Source of the DNA: Ruminococcus flavefaciens | GTDB lineage: Bacteria > Bacillota > Clostridia > Oscillospirales > Ruminococcaceae | Direction: 5' to 3' | Assembly (NCBI GenBank): GCA_023662725.1 | Contig: JAMPIL010000002.1 | Coordinates: 62,001 to 126,000 of the forward strand | Length of the DNA: 64,000 nt | In this document: one piece after another, positions 34,946 to 43,137 of the stretch | Position numbering within the stretch: position 1 is the first letter of the stretch | Layout of the letters: the number at the start of each line of letters is the position of its first letter | Made by a program: the position numbers and the translations under genes | Notes under the pieces: model-generated | The model's input: the letters and a program-made list of their open reading frames with translations, nothing else | Told to the model about the DNA's origin: nothing | Databases searched by the model: none

Positions 34946-37009
34946 ATGACTAAAACTTGGCCACAGGAATGGGAAGGCTTCGCAGAAGGACGCTGGAGCA
35001 ATACTTCTGTAAATGTCCGAGATTTTATTAAGAAAAATTACACACCTTATGACGGCGATGAGAGCTTCCTCGCTGGTCCTACAGATGCTACTAAAAAGCT
35101 CTGGGATCAGGTTATGGATCTTACTCGTCAGGAAAGAGAAGCCGGCGGCGTTCTCGATATGGATACAAAAATCGTTTCCACTATCACATCTCATGGAGCT
35201 GGTTATCTTAACAAAGATCTTGAACAGATCGTTGGACTTCAGACAGATAAGCCTTTCAAGCGTTCACTTCAGCCTTTCGGCGGTATCAGAATGGCACAGA
35301 ATGCCTGCACACAGAACGGTTACGAAGTTGATCCGGAAATCGTAAAGATTTTCACAAAATATAGAAAAACTCACAATCAGGGTGTTTTCGATGCTTATAC
35401 TCCTGAAATGCGTATGGCTCGTAAGTCTGCTATTATCACGGGTCTTCCTGATGCTTACGGAAGAGGACGTATCATCGGCGACTACAGAAGAGTTGCCCTT
35501 TACGGTATTGATATGCTCATTGAGGATAAGAAGCATCAGATCGAAACTTCACTTGTTCGTATGACTTCAAAGAATATCCGTCTCCGTGAAGAACTTGCTG
35601 AACAGGTTCGTGCTCTCGAAGAACTCAAGGAACTTGGAAGCATTTACGGCTTCGATATCTCAAAGCCTGCTGCAACTGCCAAGGAAGCTGTACAGTGGCT
35701 TTATTTCGGTTACCTTGCTGCCGTTAAGGAGCAGAATGGCGCTGCTATGTCTCTTGGACGTACGTCAACTTTCCTTGATATCTACATTCAGCGTGATATC
35801 GACAGAGGAATTCTTACAGAAGAACAGGCTCAGGAACTTATCGACCACTTCATCATGAAGCTTCGTATCGTTAAGTTCGCAAGAACTCCTGAATATAACG
35901 AACTTTTCTCCGGCGACCCGACATGGATCACAGAATCTATCGGTGGTGTTGACGTAGACGGTCACCACTTTGTTACAAAGAACAGCTTCCGTTATCTTCA
36001 TACTCTTGAAAATCTCGGAACTGCTCCAGAGCCGAATATGACAGTTCTCTGGTCACAGAAGCTTCCGAGAAAGTTCAAGGAGTACTGCGCAAAGATGTCC
36101 ATCAAGACATCATCTATCCAGTATGAGAACGATGACATGATGCGTGTTACTCACGGTGACGACTACGCTATCGCTTGCTGCGTATCTTCAATGAGAGTCG
36201 GCAAGGAAATGCAGTTCTTCGGAGCAAGAGCAAACCTTGCTAAGTGTCTCCTTTACGCTATAAACGGAGGCGTTGACGAGAGAATGAAGGTTCAGGTCGG
36301 TCCTAAGTACAGACCTGTTGAGGGCGATTACCTCGACTTTGACGATGTTTGGGAGAAGTATGATTCCATGATGGAATGGCTTGCCGGACTTTATGTTAAT
36401 ACACTTAATGTTATTCACTATATGCACGATAAATATTCTTATGAGAAGCTCCAGATGGCTCTTCATGACAGAGATGTAAAGCGTTACTTCGCAACAGGTA
36501 TCGCAGGACTTTCAGTTGTTGCCGATTCACTTTCTGCTATCAAGTATGCTAAGGTTAAGTGTATCCGTGACGAAAACGGTATCGTAACTGATTATGAGGT
36601 TGAGGGTGATTTCCCGAAATACGGTAATAACGACGACCGTGTTGACCAGATCGCTGTTACGGTTGTCCGCAACTTTATGGAGAAAATCAAGAAACACCAT
36701 ACATACCGTGACGGTGTTCCTACAATGTCTATCCTTACTATTACTTCAAATGTTGTTTATGGTAAGAAGACAGGTAATACTCCTGACGGAAGAAGAATGG
36801 GAGTTCCGCTTGCTCCCGGAGCAAATCCAATGCACGGAAGAGATACTCATGGCGCAGTTGCTTCACTCGCTTCTGTTGCAAAGCTTCCTTTCAGACACGC
36901 ACAGGACGGTATTTCAAATACATTCTCAATCGTTCCAAATGCTCTTGGTAAGGATATGGACGTATTTATGGGCGAGATCGACCTTGATCAGCTTAAGGGA
37001 GAAAAATAA
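34946..37009 (+). CDS. Pyruvate formate-lyase core, lacking the glycyl-radical domain
   Basis: PFL converts pyruvate and CoA to acetyl-CoA and formate. The 687-residue protein matches PFL from [12 protein letters not shown] to the end of the barrel, including the catalytic Cys411-Cys412 (AIACCVSSM) and [17 protein letters not shown]. It ends after [19 protein letters not shown] with a short [12 protein letters not shown] tail. Ordinary PFL (about 745-760 residues) continues through a glycyl-radical domain ending in RVSGYAV, which is missing here and encoded separately 237 bases downstream. The start at 34946 follows AAGAAGGAG; a longer open frame upstream includes the promoter. The stop overlaps the next start (TAATG). 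Confidence 0.93.
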   Translation: MTKTWPQEWEGFAEGRWSNTSVNVRDFIKKNYTPYDGDESFLAGPTDATKKLWDQVMDLTRQEREAGGVLDMDTKIVSTITSHGAGYLNKDLEQIVGLQTDKPFKRSLQPFGGIRMAQNACTQNGYEVDPEIVKIFTKYRKTHNQGVFDAYTPEMRMARKSAIITGLPDAYGRGRIIGDYRRVALYGIDMLIEDKKHQIETSLVRMTSKNIRLREELAEQVRALEELKELGSIYGFDISKPAATAKEAVQWLYFGYLAAVKEQNGAAMSLGRTSTFLDIYIQRDIDRGILTEEQAQELIDHFIMKLRIVKFARTPEYNELFSGDPTWITESIGGVDVDGHHFVTKNSFRYLHTLENLGTAPEPNMTVLWSQKLPRKFKEYCAKMSIKTSSIQYENDDMMRVTHGDDYAIACCVSSMRVGKEMQFFGARANLAKCLLYAINGGVDERMKVQVGPKYRPVEGDYLDFDDVWEKYDSMMEWLAGLYVNTLNVIHYMHDKYSYEKLQMALHDRDVKRYFATGIAGLSVVADSLSAIKYAKVKCIRDENGIVTDYEVEGDFPKYGNNDDRVDQIAVTVVRNFMEKIKKHHTYRDGVPTMSILTITSNVVYGKKTGNTPDGRRMGVPLAPGANPMHGRDTHGAVASLASVAKLPFRHAQDGISNTFSIVPNALGKDMDVFMGEIDLDQLKGEK

Positions 37010-37224
37010 TGCTTGAATCCAATGTTTTCGGAAAGGCTCAGAATCCGGATGAGCTTGTCGATCTGATCGATAGTCTTATGTCGGACGGAACGGGTCATGT
37101 TAATATATTTTCCAATGATGACAGCGACAGCTTGAAGGTTGAAACCGTAAATAGTACCGATTGCGGTATTAAAGGGGCTTGCTGTCAGCCAACAGAAGAC
37201 GCAATTGACGAGGACGAGGATTAA
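37009..37224 (+). CDS. Small Cys-tailed protein inside the split pfl locus
   Basis: I do not recognise a family. The 71-residue protein starts on the last base of the pfl core, so it should be translationally coupled. Its first half (NPDELVDLIDSLMSDGTGHVNI) resembles the start of the glycyl-radical protein that follows ([22 protein letters not shown]). Instead of the radical loop it ends with Val/Thr/Ser-rich sequence, then DCGIKGACCQP (Cys52, 58, 59) and an acidic tail. This suggests a decayed or repurposed duplicate of the glycyl domain, perhaps binding the core or a metal. The role is unknown. Confidence 0.7.
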   Translation: MLESNVFGKAQNPDELVDLIDSLMSDGTGHVNIFSNDDSDSLKVETVNSTDCGIKGACCQPTEDAIDEDED

Positions 37225-37245
37225 TTTTAACAGGAGGATATTGTT

Positions 37246-37485
37246 ATGGATAATCAGAAACAGGTTGACAATCTTATCGAACTTCTTGATGGATACGTTG
37301 AAAAAGGCGGTCACCACCTTAATGTAAACGTTTTCACAAGAGAAACACTTCTTGATGCTCAGGCTCACCCGGAGAAATATCCGCAGCTTACTGTAAGAGT
37401 ATCTGGTTATGCAGTAAACTTTGTAAAGCTTACAAAGGAACAGCAGGATGACGTTATTTCAAGAACTTTCCACGCTGCACTCTAA
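37246..37485 (+). CDS. Autonomous glycyl-radical domain of pyruvate formate-lyase
   Basis: The 79-residue protein is the C-terminal domain of PFL standing alone: [35 protein letters not shown] and [17 protein letters not shown] all match the last part of usual PFL. Gly54, in RVSGYAV, is the expected radical site. It resembles YfiD/GrcA of Escherichia coli, which is a spare part for damaged PFL; here the core itself lacks this domain, so the protein should be a needed subunit. ACAGGAGG precedes the ATG. A terminator follows. No pfl-activating radical SAM enzyme is in the window. Confidence 0.92.
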   Translation: MDNQKQVDNLIELLDGYVEKGGHHLNVNVFTRETLLDAQAHPEKYPQLTVRVSGYAVNFVKLTKEQQDDVISRTFHAAL

Positions 37486-37490
37486 TTAAC

Positions 37491-37530
37491 AAAAAGCCGG
37501 ACTGATTAAAAAACAGTCTGGCTTTTTATT
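37491..37530 (+). terminator. Rho-independent terminator of the pfl locus
   Basis: A 13-bp stem (AAAAGCCGGACTG with CAGTCTGGCTTTT, one G-U pair) ends in a T run. Confidence 0.9.
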
Positions 37531-37570
37531 TAATTCGGAATAATATCTGCTTATCCTGATTATAATGTTA

Positions 37571-37598
37571 TGTAGAAAAATATTTGTCATTTTCTACA
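37571..37598. promoter_or_regulatory. Inverted repeat upstream of feo
   Basis: TGTAGAAAA and TTTTCTACA are perfect 9-base arms around a 10-base spacer. It lies 70 bases before the feo -35 box. It could be a regulator site or a hairpin; its partner is unknown. Confidence 0.4.
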
Positions 37599-37606
37599 TA
37601 TTTTGC

Positions 37607-37622
37607 GTTAGAAAAGGCTAAC
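37607..37622. promoter_or_regulatory. Candidate iron-regulator site 1 (GTTAG-N6-CTAAC)
   Basis: GTTAGAAAAGGCTAAC is an inverted repeat with 5-base arms. The same arms and spacing recur at 37705-37720. DtxR/IdeR-family sites have TTAGG and CCTAA arms, so an iron-responsive regulator of this family is a fair guess. Confidence 0.45.
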
Positions 37623-37667
37623 TGTGATACGTCTTGTACAAAAATAATAGGATGGGAATGAAAGTGA

Positions 37668-37696
37668 TTGACTTTTTTTATTAATTAGTGTATAAT
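37668..37696 (+). promoter_or_regulatory. Promoter of the feo operon
   Basis: TTGACT and TATAAT are separated by 17 bases. One candidate operator lies upstream and the other begins 9 bases after the -10, where binding would block transcription start. Confidence 0.8.
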
Positions 37697-37704
37697 AACA
37701 TATA

Positions 37705-37720
37705 GTTAGTGATGCCTAAC
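37705..37720. promoter_or_regulatory. Candidate iron-regulator site 2 (GTTAG-N6-CTAAC)
   Basis: GTTAGTGATGCCTAAC lies around the expected transcription start of feo. It shares both arms and the 6-base spacing with site 1 at 37607-37622. Confidence 0.5.
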
Positions 37721-37757
37721 CCTTATTATACGAATTATTTCCAAGGAGGATAAATTT

Positions 37758-37967
37758 ATGCCATTGACACTTGCAAATGCCGGCGAACAGCACACTATCC
37801 TGAAAATCGGCGGAACACCAGAGGTTAAAAAACATCTCGAAAATCTTGGTTTCGTTGCAGGAGGTTCTGTAACTGTCGTTAATACGATCGACGGGAATTT
37901 AATCGTTAACGTCAAAGAAACAAGAGTTGCTATAAGCCGTGAAATGGCTATGAAAATTATGGTTTAA
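37758..37967 (+). CDS. feoA: FeoA-family ferrous iron transport protein
   Basis: The 69-residue protein is an SH3-like FeoA domain (MPLTLANAGEQHTILKIGG; ENLGFVAGGSVTVVN; ISREMAMKIMV). FeoA-like proteins help FeoB, which imports Fe2+. It is the first gene of feoA-feoA-feoB-Cys-rich protein, and is preceded by CCAAGGAGG. A second, distinct FeoA follows 12 bases later, a common clostridial arrangement. Iron supply suits the many Fe-S and glycyl-radical enzymes of an anaerobe. Confidence 0.9.
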   Translation: MPLTLANAGEQHTILKIGGTPEVKKHLENLGFVAGGSVTVVNTIDGNLIVNVKETRVAISREMAMKIMV

Positions 37968-37979
37968 GGAGAAGATAAA

Positions 37980-38204
37980 ATGAATCTTAAAGAAGCAAAA
38001 ATCGGAGATACAGTCAAGGTTAAAAAACTCACCGGCGAGGGCGCTGTAAAACGCCGTATTATGGATATGGGAATTACAAAGGGTGTCGAAGTTACGGTCC
38101 GCAAAGTTGCTCCCCTTGGCGATCCTATAGAAGTTACAGTGAGAGGATATGAGCTTTCGCTCCGTAAAGCTGATGCTGAAATGATTGAGGTTGAGAAAGT
38201 ATAA
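37980..38204 (+). CDS. feoA: Second FeoA-family protein
   Basis: The 74-residue protein is another FeoA domain, with LKEAKIGDTVKVKKLTGEGAV, DMGITKGVEVTVRK and PLGDPIEVTVRGYELSLRK, the last being the classical FeoA end. It is closer to Escherichia coli FeoA than the first copy. TTAAGGAGAAG precedes the ATG. A hairpin (38213-38244) separates it from feoB. Confidence 0.92.
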   Translation: MNLKEAKIGDTVKVKKLTGEGAVKRRIMDMGITKGVEVTVRKVAPLGDPIEVTVRGYELSLRKADAEMIEVEKV

Positions 38205-38212
38205 TATTATAA

Positions 38213-38244
38213 GCGAATTGAGACTGAAAGCGGTTTCAATTTGC
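38213..38244 (+). promoter_or_regulatory. Intercistronic hairpin between feoA and feoB
   Basis: A 12-bp stem with G-U pairs, GCGAATTGAGAC with GTTTCAATTTGC, is not followed by a T run. It may set the relative level of feoA and feoB mRNA, or be an RNA-processing site. Confidence 0.4.
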
Positions 38245-38294
38245 TCTGTATTAAGAATATATGCTCACATATTTAATTGAAGGAGAGGTTTAAA

Positions 38295-40808
38295 ATGAGT
38301 ATAAGAATCGCACTTGCGGGTAATCCGAACTGCGGTAAAACAACGCTTTTTAACGCCTTGACAGGTTCCAATCAGTTCGTTGGAAACTGGCCTGGTGTAA
38401 CTGTTGAAAAGAAAGAAGGAAAACTTAAAAAACATGAAGGTGTAGTTATTACCGATCTTCCGGGAATTTATTCGCTTTCTCCGTATACGCTTGAAGAGGT
38501 TGTTGCAAGAAATTATCTTATCGGTGAGCGTCCGGACGCTATTTTGAATATAATTGACGGAACAAATCTTGAGCGAAACCTCTATCTTACAACACAATTG
38601 ACCGAAATCGGAATCCCTGTGGTTCTGGCAGTCAATATGATGGACATTGTAAGAAAAAACGGAGATAAAATCAATCTTGATGAGCTTTCAAAAGCAATCG
38701 GATGCAAAGCTGTTGAAATATCGGCTCTTAAAGGCGAGGGGATTTCTGAAGCAACTGAAGCAGCGATAAATGCTGCAAAATCCGGAAAGACTATTCCTCA
38801 GCATACATTTTCCGGTCCTGTTGAACACGCTCTTGCACATATTGAAGAAGCTGCGTTACATAATATGTCTGAGGAGATGCAGCGCTGGTATGCTATAAAA
38901 ATTTTCGAGCGTGATGAAAAGGCTCTTGAAAAGCTGAATCTTTCTGAAAATATTATGAAACATATGGAACAGGATATTCAGACCGTCGAAAAGGAAATGG
39001 ATGATGACGCTGAATCGATCATAACCAACGAACGTTATGAATATATTTCAAAAATCATCGGTAAGTGTCTTAAAAAGAAAAACAAAGGCGGTCTTTCCAC
39101 ATCGGATAAGATCGACAAGATCGTTACAAATCGCTGGCTCGGACTCCCTATTTTTGCTGTAATAATGTTCCTTGTTTACTATATTTCCATGGTAACAGTC
39201 GGAACTGCTGCAACAGATTGGGCTAATGACGGACTTTTCGGTGACGGATTCCATCTTTTGGGCATCGGTTCGAGCGAAACTGCTGAAAATGAGGAAAAAT
39301 ACGGCGATACAAATGCGATTATAGAAGGTTTCCTTGCTCAGGCAGAAGCCGACGGCTACAACATTAATGCTGCATCTGCTGCTATTGATACGGAAGCAGA
39401 CGATTTCAGTGCGGAAATTGCTGAAACAGAACTGAATGCTCTTGCGGCAAAATATACCGACAGCAGTTTCGAGTTCGAGTATGAGCTTGAGGATGAAGAA
39501 ACGCTTGCAGTTTCAACAGAAACGGCTTCTATCGGCGATTTGAATGACTCAATTGCTCTTTTCAAGGAGTACGATGGTGGAGTTGATCCGGCAAATTACG
39601 GAACTTGGGTTCCGGGAATACCGGTTCTTATTGAAAAGCTGCTCGGAGAAAGCTGTCCTGATTGGCTTCATGGTCTTATCATAGACGGCATTGTAGGCGG
39701 TGTTGGAGCAGTTCTCGGATTTGTTCCGCAGATGCTTGTTCTCTTTCTGCTTCTTGCTTTTATCGAGGCTTGCGGTTATATGGCAAGAGTTGCTTTCGTT
39801 CTCGACCGAATTTTCCGCCGCTTTGGTCTTTCCGGCAAATCGTTTATCCCGATACTTATCGGAACAGGATGCGGAATTCCGGGTATCATGGCTTCCAGAA
39901 CTATTGAGAATGAACGTGACCGCCGCATGACTATCATGACGACAACTTTCATTCCATGCGGAGCTAAAACGCCTTTCATCGCAATGATTGCCGGAGCAAT
40001 TTTCGGCGGTTCAGCTTGGGTTGCAGTTTCGGCTTATTTCCTCGGAATGGCAGCTATAATCATTTCAGGCATCATCCTCAAAAAAACAAGAATGTTCTCC
40101 GGCGATCCGGCGCCGTTCGTTATGGAGCTTCCGGCTTATCATATGCCAACAGCAGGAAACGTTCTCCGTTCAATGTGGGAGCGTGGCTGGTCGTTTATCA
40201 AGAAAGCCGGAACCATTATCCTTCTTTCAACTATCGTAGTATGGTTCTTAACCTTCTTCGGAACAGTTGACGGCTCATTCAGAATGCTTGCAGAAGACGA
40301 GCTTGACAACAGCGTTCTTGCAACTATCGGTAAGGGCATTGCATGGATCTTTGCACCTCTGGGCTGGGGCAACTGGCAGGCTGCTGTTGCGTCGGTTACA
40401 GGTCTTATTGCAAAGGAAAACATCGTTGGAACATTGGGCGTACTTTTCGGTGCAGGAGAAGCATCGGTTTACACAGCTCTTGCAGAGCAGTTTACAGCTG
40501 TTGCAGGATATTCGTTCCTCGCATTCAATCTTCTCTGCGCACCTTGTTTCGCAGCGATCGGAGCTATCAGACGTGAGATGAACAGTCCTAAGTGGACATG
40601 GTTTGCAATCGGTTATCAGTGCGGATTCGCTTATATCGTTGCATTCGTTATCAATCAGCTTGGAACATTGTTTTCAGGCGACGTAAAAGGATTGGGAATA
40701 GTCGGAGCAGTTCTTTCATTCGCAATTATAGCATTGGCGATTTATCTCATATTTAAGCCTTATAAAGAATCTACAAAATTTACTAAAAAGATCAGGGCTT
40801 CAAAGTAA
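38295..40808 (+). CDS. feoB: Ferrous iron transport protein FeoB
   Basis: FeoB is the Fe2+ permease with an N-terminal G domain. G1 (GNPNCGKTTLFN, residues 8-19), G3 (DLPGIYSL) and G4 (NMMD) are clear, followed by a helical spacer and two Gate-type membrane cores. The start at 38295 follows AGGAGAGG. At 837 residues it is longer than usual: between the first two membrane segments lies an extra, acidic stretch (about 325-435) of Ala, Glu and Asp. Otherwise the core is standard, including GSCGIPGIMASRT-like TGCGIPGIMASRT and AKENIVGTLG. Confidence 0.95.
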   Translation: MSIRIALAGNPNCGKTTLFNALTGSNQFVGNWPGVTVEKKEGKLKKHEGVVITDLPGIYSLSPYTLEEVVARNYLIGERPDAILNIIDGTNLERNLYLTTQLTEIGIPVVLAVNMMDIVRKNGDKINLDELSKAIGCKAVEISALKGEGISEATEAAINAAKSGKTIPQHTFSGPVEHALAHIEEAALHNMSEEMQRWYAIKIFERDEKALEKLNLSENIMKHMEQDIQTVEKEMDDDAESIITNERYEYISKIIGKCLKKKNKGGLSTSDKIDKIVTNRWLGLPIFAVIMFLVYYISMVTVGTAATDWANDGLFGDGFHLLGIGSSETAENEEKYGDTNAIIEGFLAQAEADGYNINAASAAIDTEADDFSAEIAETELNALAAKYTDSSFEFEYELEDEETLAVSTETASIGDLNDSIALFKEYDGGVDPANYGTWVPGIPVLIEKLLGESCPDWLHGLIIDGIVGGVGAVLGFVPQMLVLFLLLAFIEACGYMARVAFVLDRIFRRFGLSGKSFIPILIGTGCGIPGIMASRTIENERDRRMTIMTTTFIPCGAKTPFIAMIAGAIFGGSAWVAVSAYFLGMAAIIISGIILKKTRMFSGDPAPFVMELPAYHMPTAGNVLRSMWERGWSFIKKAGTIILLSTIVVWFLTFFGTVDGSFRMLAEDELDNSVLATIGKGIAWIFAPLGWGNWQAAVASVTGLIAKENIVGTLGVLFGAGEASVYTALAEQFTAVAGYSFLAFNLLCAPCFAAIGAIRREMNSPKWTWFAIGYQCGFAYIVAFVINQLGTLFSGDVKGLGIVGAVLSFAIIALAIYLIFKPYKESTKFTKKIRASK

Positions 40809-40820
40809 AGGAGCGTTAAT

Positions 40821-40982
40821 ATGCATTCTTGGATAATAGCGCTTATTATACTTACAGCAGCTGTTGCACTTATAATTTATAGTCTTATAAGAGATAAAAA
40901 GCATGGGAAATCTTCTTGCAGTCACGGATGCAGCAACTGCGCAATGCACGGACAATGTTATAAAGGAAAAAATAAATTTTAA
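40821..40982 (+). CDS. FeoB-associated Cys-rich membrane protein
   Basis: This 53-residue protein has one membrane helix (residues 4-22), then a basic stretch and a Cys-rich end, CSHGCSNCAMHGQC. It fits the FeoB-associated Cys-rich family, found after feoB in many Firmicutes and thought to help iron transfer. AAAGGAGCG precedes the ATG, and feoB stops 12 bases before. Confidence 0.9.
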   Translation: MHSWIIALIILTAAVALIIYSLIRDKKHGKSSCSHGCSNCAMHGQCYKGKNKF

Positions 40983-41000
40983 AGATTGTTCATGTTCAAA

Positions 41001-41031
41001 CAGAGGACGAATTATTCGTCCTCTGTTTTTT
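41001..41031 (+). terminator. Rho-independent terminator of the feo operon
   Basis: An 11-bp perfect stem (CAGAGGACGAA with TTCGTCCTCTG) ends in TTTTTT. Confidence 0.92.
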
Positions 41032-41033
41032 AG

Positions 41034-41062
41034 TAGACATTTTGCTTCTGATGTGGTATAAT
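41034..41062 (+). promoter_or_regulatory. Promoter of the TtcA-like gene
   Basis: TAGACA and TATAAT are separated by 17 bases, directly after the feo terminator. Confidence 0.65.
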
Positions 41063-41081
41063 AATTAAGAGGTGTTGTAAA

Positions 41082-41918
41082 ATGAGCGAGATAATAACGG
41101 CAGACGATGTTGAAAAAAGTCTGCGGAAAAAATTTAAAAAGAATATATGGTGCAAATTCACAAAGGCGATAAACGAATATCAGCTTGTTCAGCCGGGCGA
41201 CAAAATTGCTGTTTGTATTTCCGGCGGAAAAGATTCAATGCTTATGGCAAAGCTTTTTCAAGAGCTTAAACGGCACGATAAATTTCCGTTTGAAGTTGTT
41301 TTTCTCGTTATGGATCCCGGATATAATCCTGAAAACAGACGTGCGATAGAAGAAAATGCCAAACTCCTTTCTGTTCCGATCACGATTTTTGAATCTGAAA
41401 TTTTTGATTCTGTTTTTAATATTGAAAAAAATCCGTGCTATATCTGCGCTCGTATGAGGAGAGGATACCTCTACAGCAAGGCGAAAGAGATGGGATGCAA
41501 CAAAATCGCACTCGGACATCATTTTGATGACGTTATCGAAACTATACTTATGGGGATGCTTTACGGCGGACAGGTTCAGACCATGATGCCAAAGCTCCAC
41601 AGCACTAATTTTGAGGGAATGGAGCTTATCCGTCCGCTTTATCTTGTACGTGAAAAGGATATCAAGCACTGGCGTGATTATAACAGACTGAAATTTCTTC
41701 AGTGTGCCTGTCGTTTTACGGAATCGAGTGCCTCTTCTAATGAGGACGGCAGCAATGTTTCAAAGCGTCAGGAGATAAAACAGCTTATTGCTGAACTGAG
41801 CAAAATCAATCCGCAGGTTGAGAAAAATATCTTCCGGAGCGTGGAAAATGTTAATCTCAGCACAATAATTGCCTACAAGGATAAAGACGGTGTACATAAT
41901 TTTCTTGATACATATTAA
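41082..41918 (+). CDS. TtcA-family tRNA 2-thiolation ATPase
   Basis: The 278-residue protein is an ATP pyrophosphatase with the PP-loop ISGGKDSMLM (near residue 46), a CYIC pair in NPCYICARMRRGYLY, and the GHHFDDVIET motif. TtcA makes 2-thiocytidine at tRNA position 32 and uses an Fe-S cluster; clostridial members may act on other bases. A third Cys in LQCACRF is in the expected region. The start follows AGAGGTG. It stands alone between promoter and terminator-free downstream region. Confidence 0.85.
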   Translation: MSEIITADDVEKSLRKKFKKNIWCKFTKAINEYQLVQPGDKIAVCISGGKDSMLMAKLFQELKRHDKFPFEVVFLVMDPGYNPENRRAIEENAKLLSVPITIFESEIFDSVFNIEKNPCYICARMRRGYLYSKAKEMGCNKIALGHHFDDVIETILMGMLYGGQVQTMMPKLHSTNFEGMELIRPLYLVREKDIKHWRDYNRLKFLQCACRFTESSASSNEDGSNVSKRQEIKQLIAELSKINPQVEKNIFRSVENVNLSTIIAYKDKDGVHNFLDTY

Positions 41919-42019
41919 TAACATTTGAAAAATAATAAAATTTTCCTGATATATTTTTGATTTACGGTGTTATAATACTATCACGGCATCAATAATTCAA
42001 ATTTAAAGGAGATTTAACT

Positions 42020-42199
42020 ATGAAGGGTGAAATGACACAGAAGGGCAAGGAAGCTCTTGAAAGATTTAAGATGGAGTCTGCAAGCGAGATGGGCGTTAAC
42101 CTCAAGCAGGGTTATAACGGCGACCTCACTTCAAGAGAAGCAGGATCAATCGGCGGACGTATGGTTCAGAAGATGATTAACAGCTATAAAATGCAGTAA
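42020..42199 (+). CDS. Alpha/beta-type small acid-soluble spore protein
   Basis: The 59-residue protein has the two SASP hallmarks: a segment near EMGV that is cut by the germination protease, and LTSREAGSIGGRMVQKMI, matching the family's DNA-binding helix. These proteins coat spore DNA in a compact form. AAAGGAG precedes the ATG. Its presence implies ability to sporulate, though few Ruminococcus strains are seen to do so. An ATAATACTA stretch at 41972-41980 resembles a forespore sigma -10 box, but a matching -35 at the proper distance was not found. A terminator follows. Confidence 0.9.
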   Translation: MKGEMTQKGKEALERFKMESASEMGVNLKQGYNGDLTSREAGSIGGRMVQKMINSYKMQ

Positions 42200-42217
42200 C
42201 CGCTTTTTATAATAAGA

Positions 42218-42246
42218 ACGGAGAGCAGAAATGCTCTCCGTTTTGC
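42218..42246 (+). terminator. Terminator after the SASP gene
   Basis: A 10-bp perfect stem, ACGGAGAGCA with TGCTCTCCGT and a GAAA loop, is followed by TTT. It may also serve the convergent DegV gene. Confidence 0.85.
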
Positions 42247-42251
42247 TATTT

Positions 42252-43124
42252 TTATTTGTTTTTTCTTCTCACCAATACTCCGACTAAGTCCGGACCGATA
42301 TTGGCTGCAACAACAGCTCCGATAGGGGAGTACATTTCGGCCTTTCTGCCGGTTTTTTTGATAAGTTCCTTTTCAACTTCCTTTGCAAGCGTTGCGTCAC
42401 GTCCATGAACCATGATGTATGGAGTCTGTGGAGTCATATTTTTTTCAACGCATTCAACAAGCTTTGAAACGATATTTTTTTCACCTCTTATTTTATCAAG
42501 AGTTTCAGTTCCGCCGTCTGCAAAAAGAATAATTGGCTTAAGACCGAGAAGTTCTCCGGCGAAAGCCTTTGCTGCGGAAATTCTTCCTGATTTTTTCGCA
42601 TATTTAAGACTATATGGGACAGCGTAAATTCCGCATACATTGAACCAGTCCTCAAGATATGCGATTATCTCCTCAGCTTCAGCGCCCTTGCGAATTTTTT
42701 TAACGGCTTCGATGATCGGATAACCGTAGAAAATGGTGTAGCACTTTGAATCAAGGTTGAAAATTCGTATTTTATCTTTGGCTTCGGGATTATTATCGAA
42801 AAAGTCATTTTTGCCGATAATGGAATTATTAAATGTTCCGGAACCGTTTGAATTGATAGAAATGCTGATAATATCGGTGTAACCCTGTTCGTAGATTTCC
42901 TTATATGTTTCTTCAAAGGTTACAGGGGATATCTGAGAATGTTTGGGAATCTCGTCGGTCTGAGCCATAAGCTCGTAAACCTCCTGGGTGGATTTATCAT
43001 AAATTTCTCGGAAGCTCTCGCCTGAAACCGTAAGCGTAAACGGTAGAACTTTAATGCCGAGCTCTTCGATAGTTTCTTTTGGAATATCGCAGCAGCTATC
43101 GGTTAAAATCATAATTTTTGCCAT
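42252..43124 (-). CDS. DegV family fatty-acid-binding protein
   Basis: The 290-residue DegV fold protein starts MAKIMILTDSCCDIPKETI, and has ISISINSNGSGTFN and the lipid-carboxylate loop FADGGTETLDKIRG. Members bind fatty acids, some as FakB partners of the fatty acid kinase FakA. No fakA is in the window. AAGGAG lies upstream of the ATG. TrmL lies 13 bases before, on the same strand. Confidence 0.9.
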   Translation of the reverse strand: MAKIMILTDSCCDIPKETIEELGIKVLPFTLTVSGESFREIYDKSTQEVYELMAQTDEIPKHSQISPVTFEETYKEIYEQGYTDIISISINSNGSGTFNNSIIGKNDFFDNNPEAKDKIRIFNLDSKCYTIFYGYPIIEAVKKIRKGAEAEEIIAYLEDWFNVCGIYAVPYSLKYAKKSGRISAAKAFAGELLGLKPIILFADGGTETLDKIRGEKNIVSKLVECVEKNMTPQTPYIMVHGRDATLAKEVEKELIKKTGRKAEMYSPIGAVVAANIGPDLVGVLVRRKNK

Positions 43125-43137
43125 TGAAAAAACTCCT

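Noticed and set aside
37009-37224. The small Cys-rich protein as the PFL-activating enzyme
   Set aside because: It has no radical SAM CxxxCxxC motif and is far too short.
34946-37485. The split pyruvate formate-lyase as a simple frameshift
   Set aside because: The glycyl subunit has its own ATG and AGGAGG site, and a complete separate gene lies between the two parts. One base change could not rejoin them.
41941-41980. Forespore (SigG/SigF) promoter before the spore protein gene
   Set aside because: A -10-like AATACTA is present, but the only -35-like TGATAT lies 21 bases away, which is too far for a confident call.
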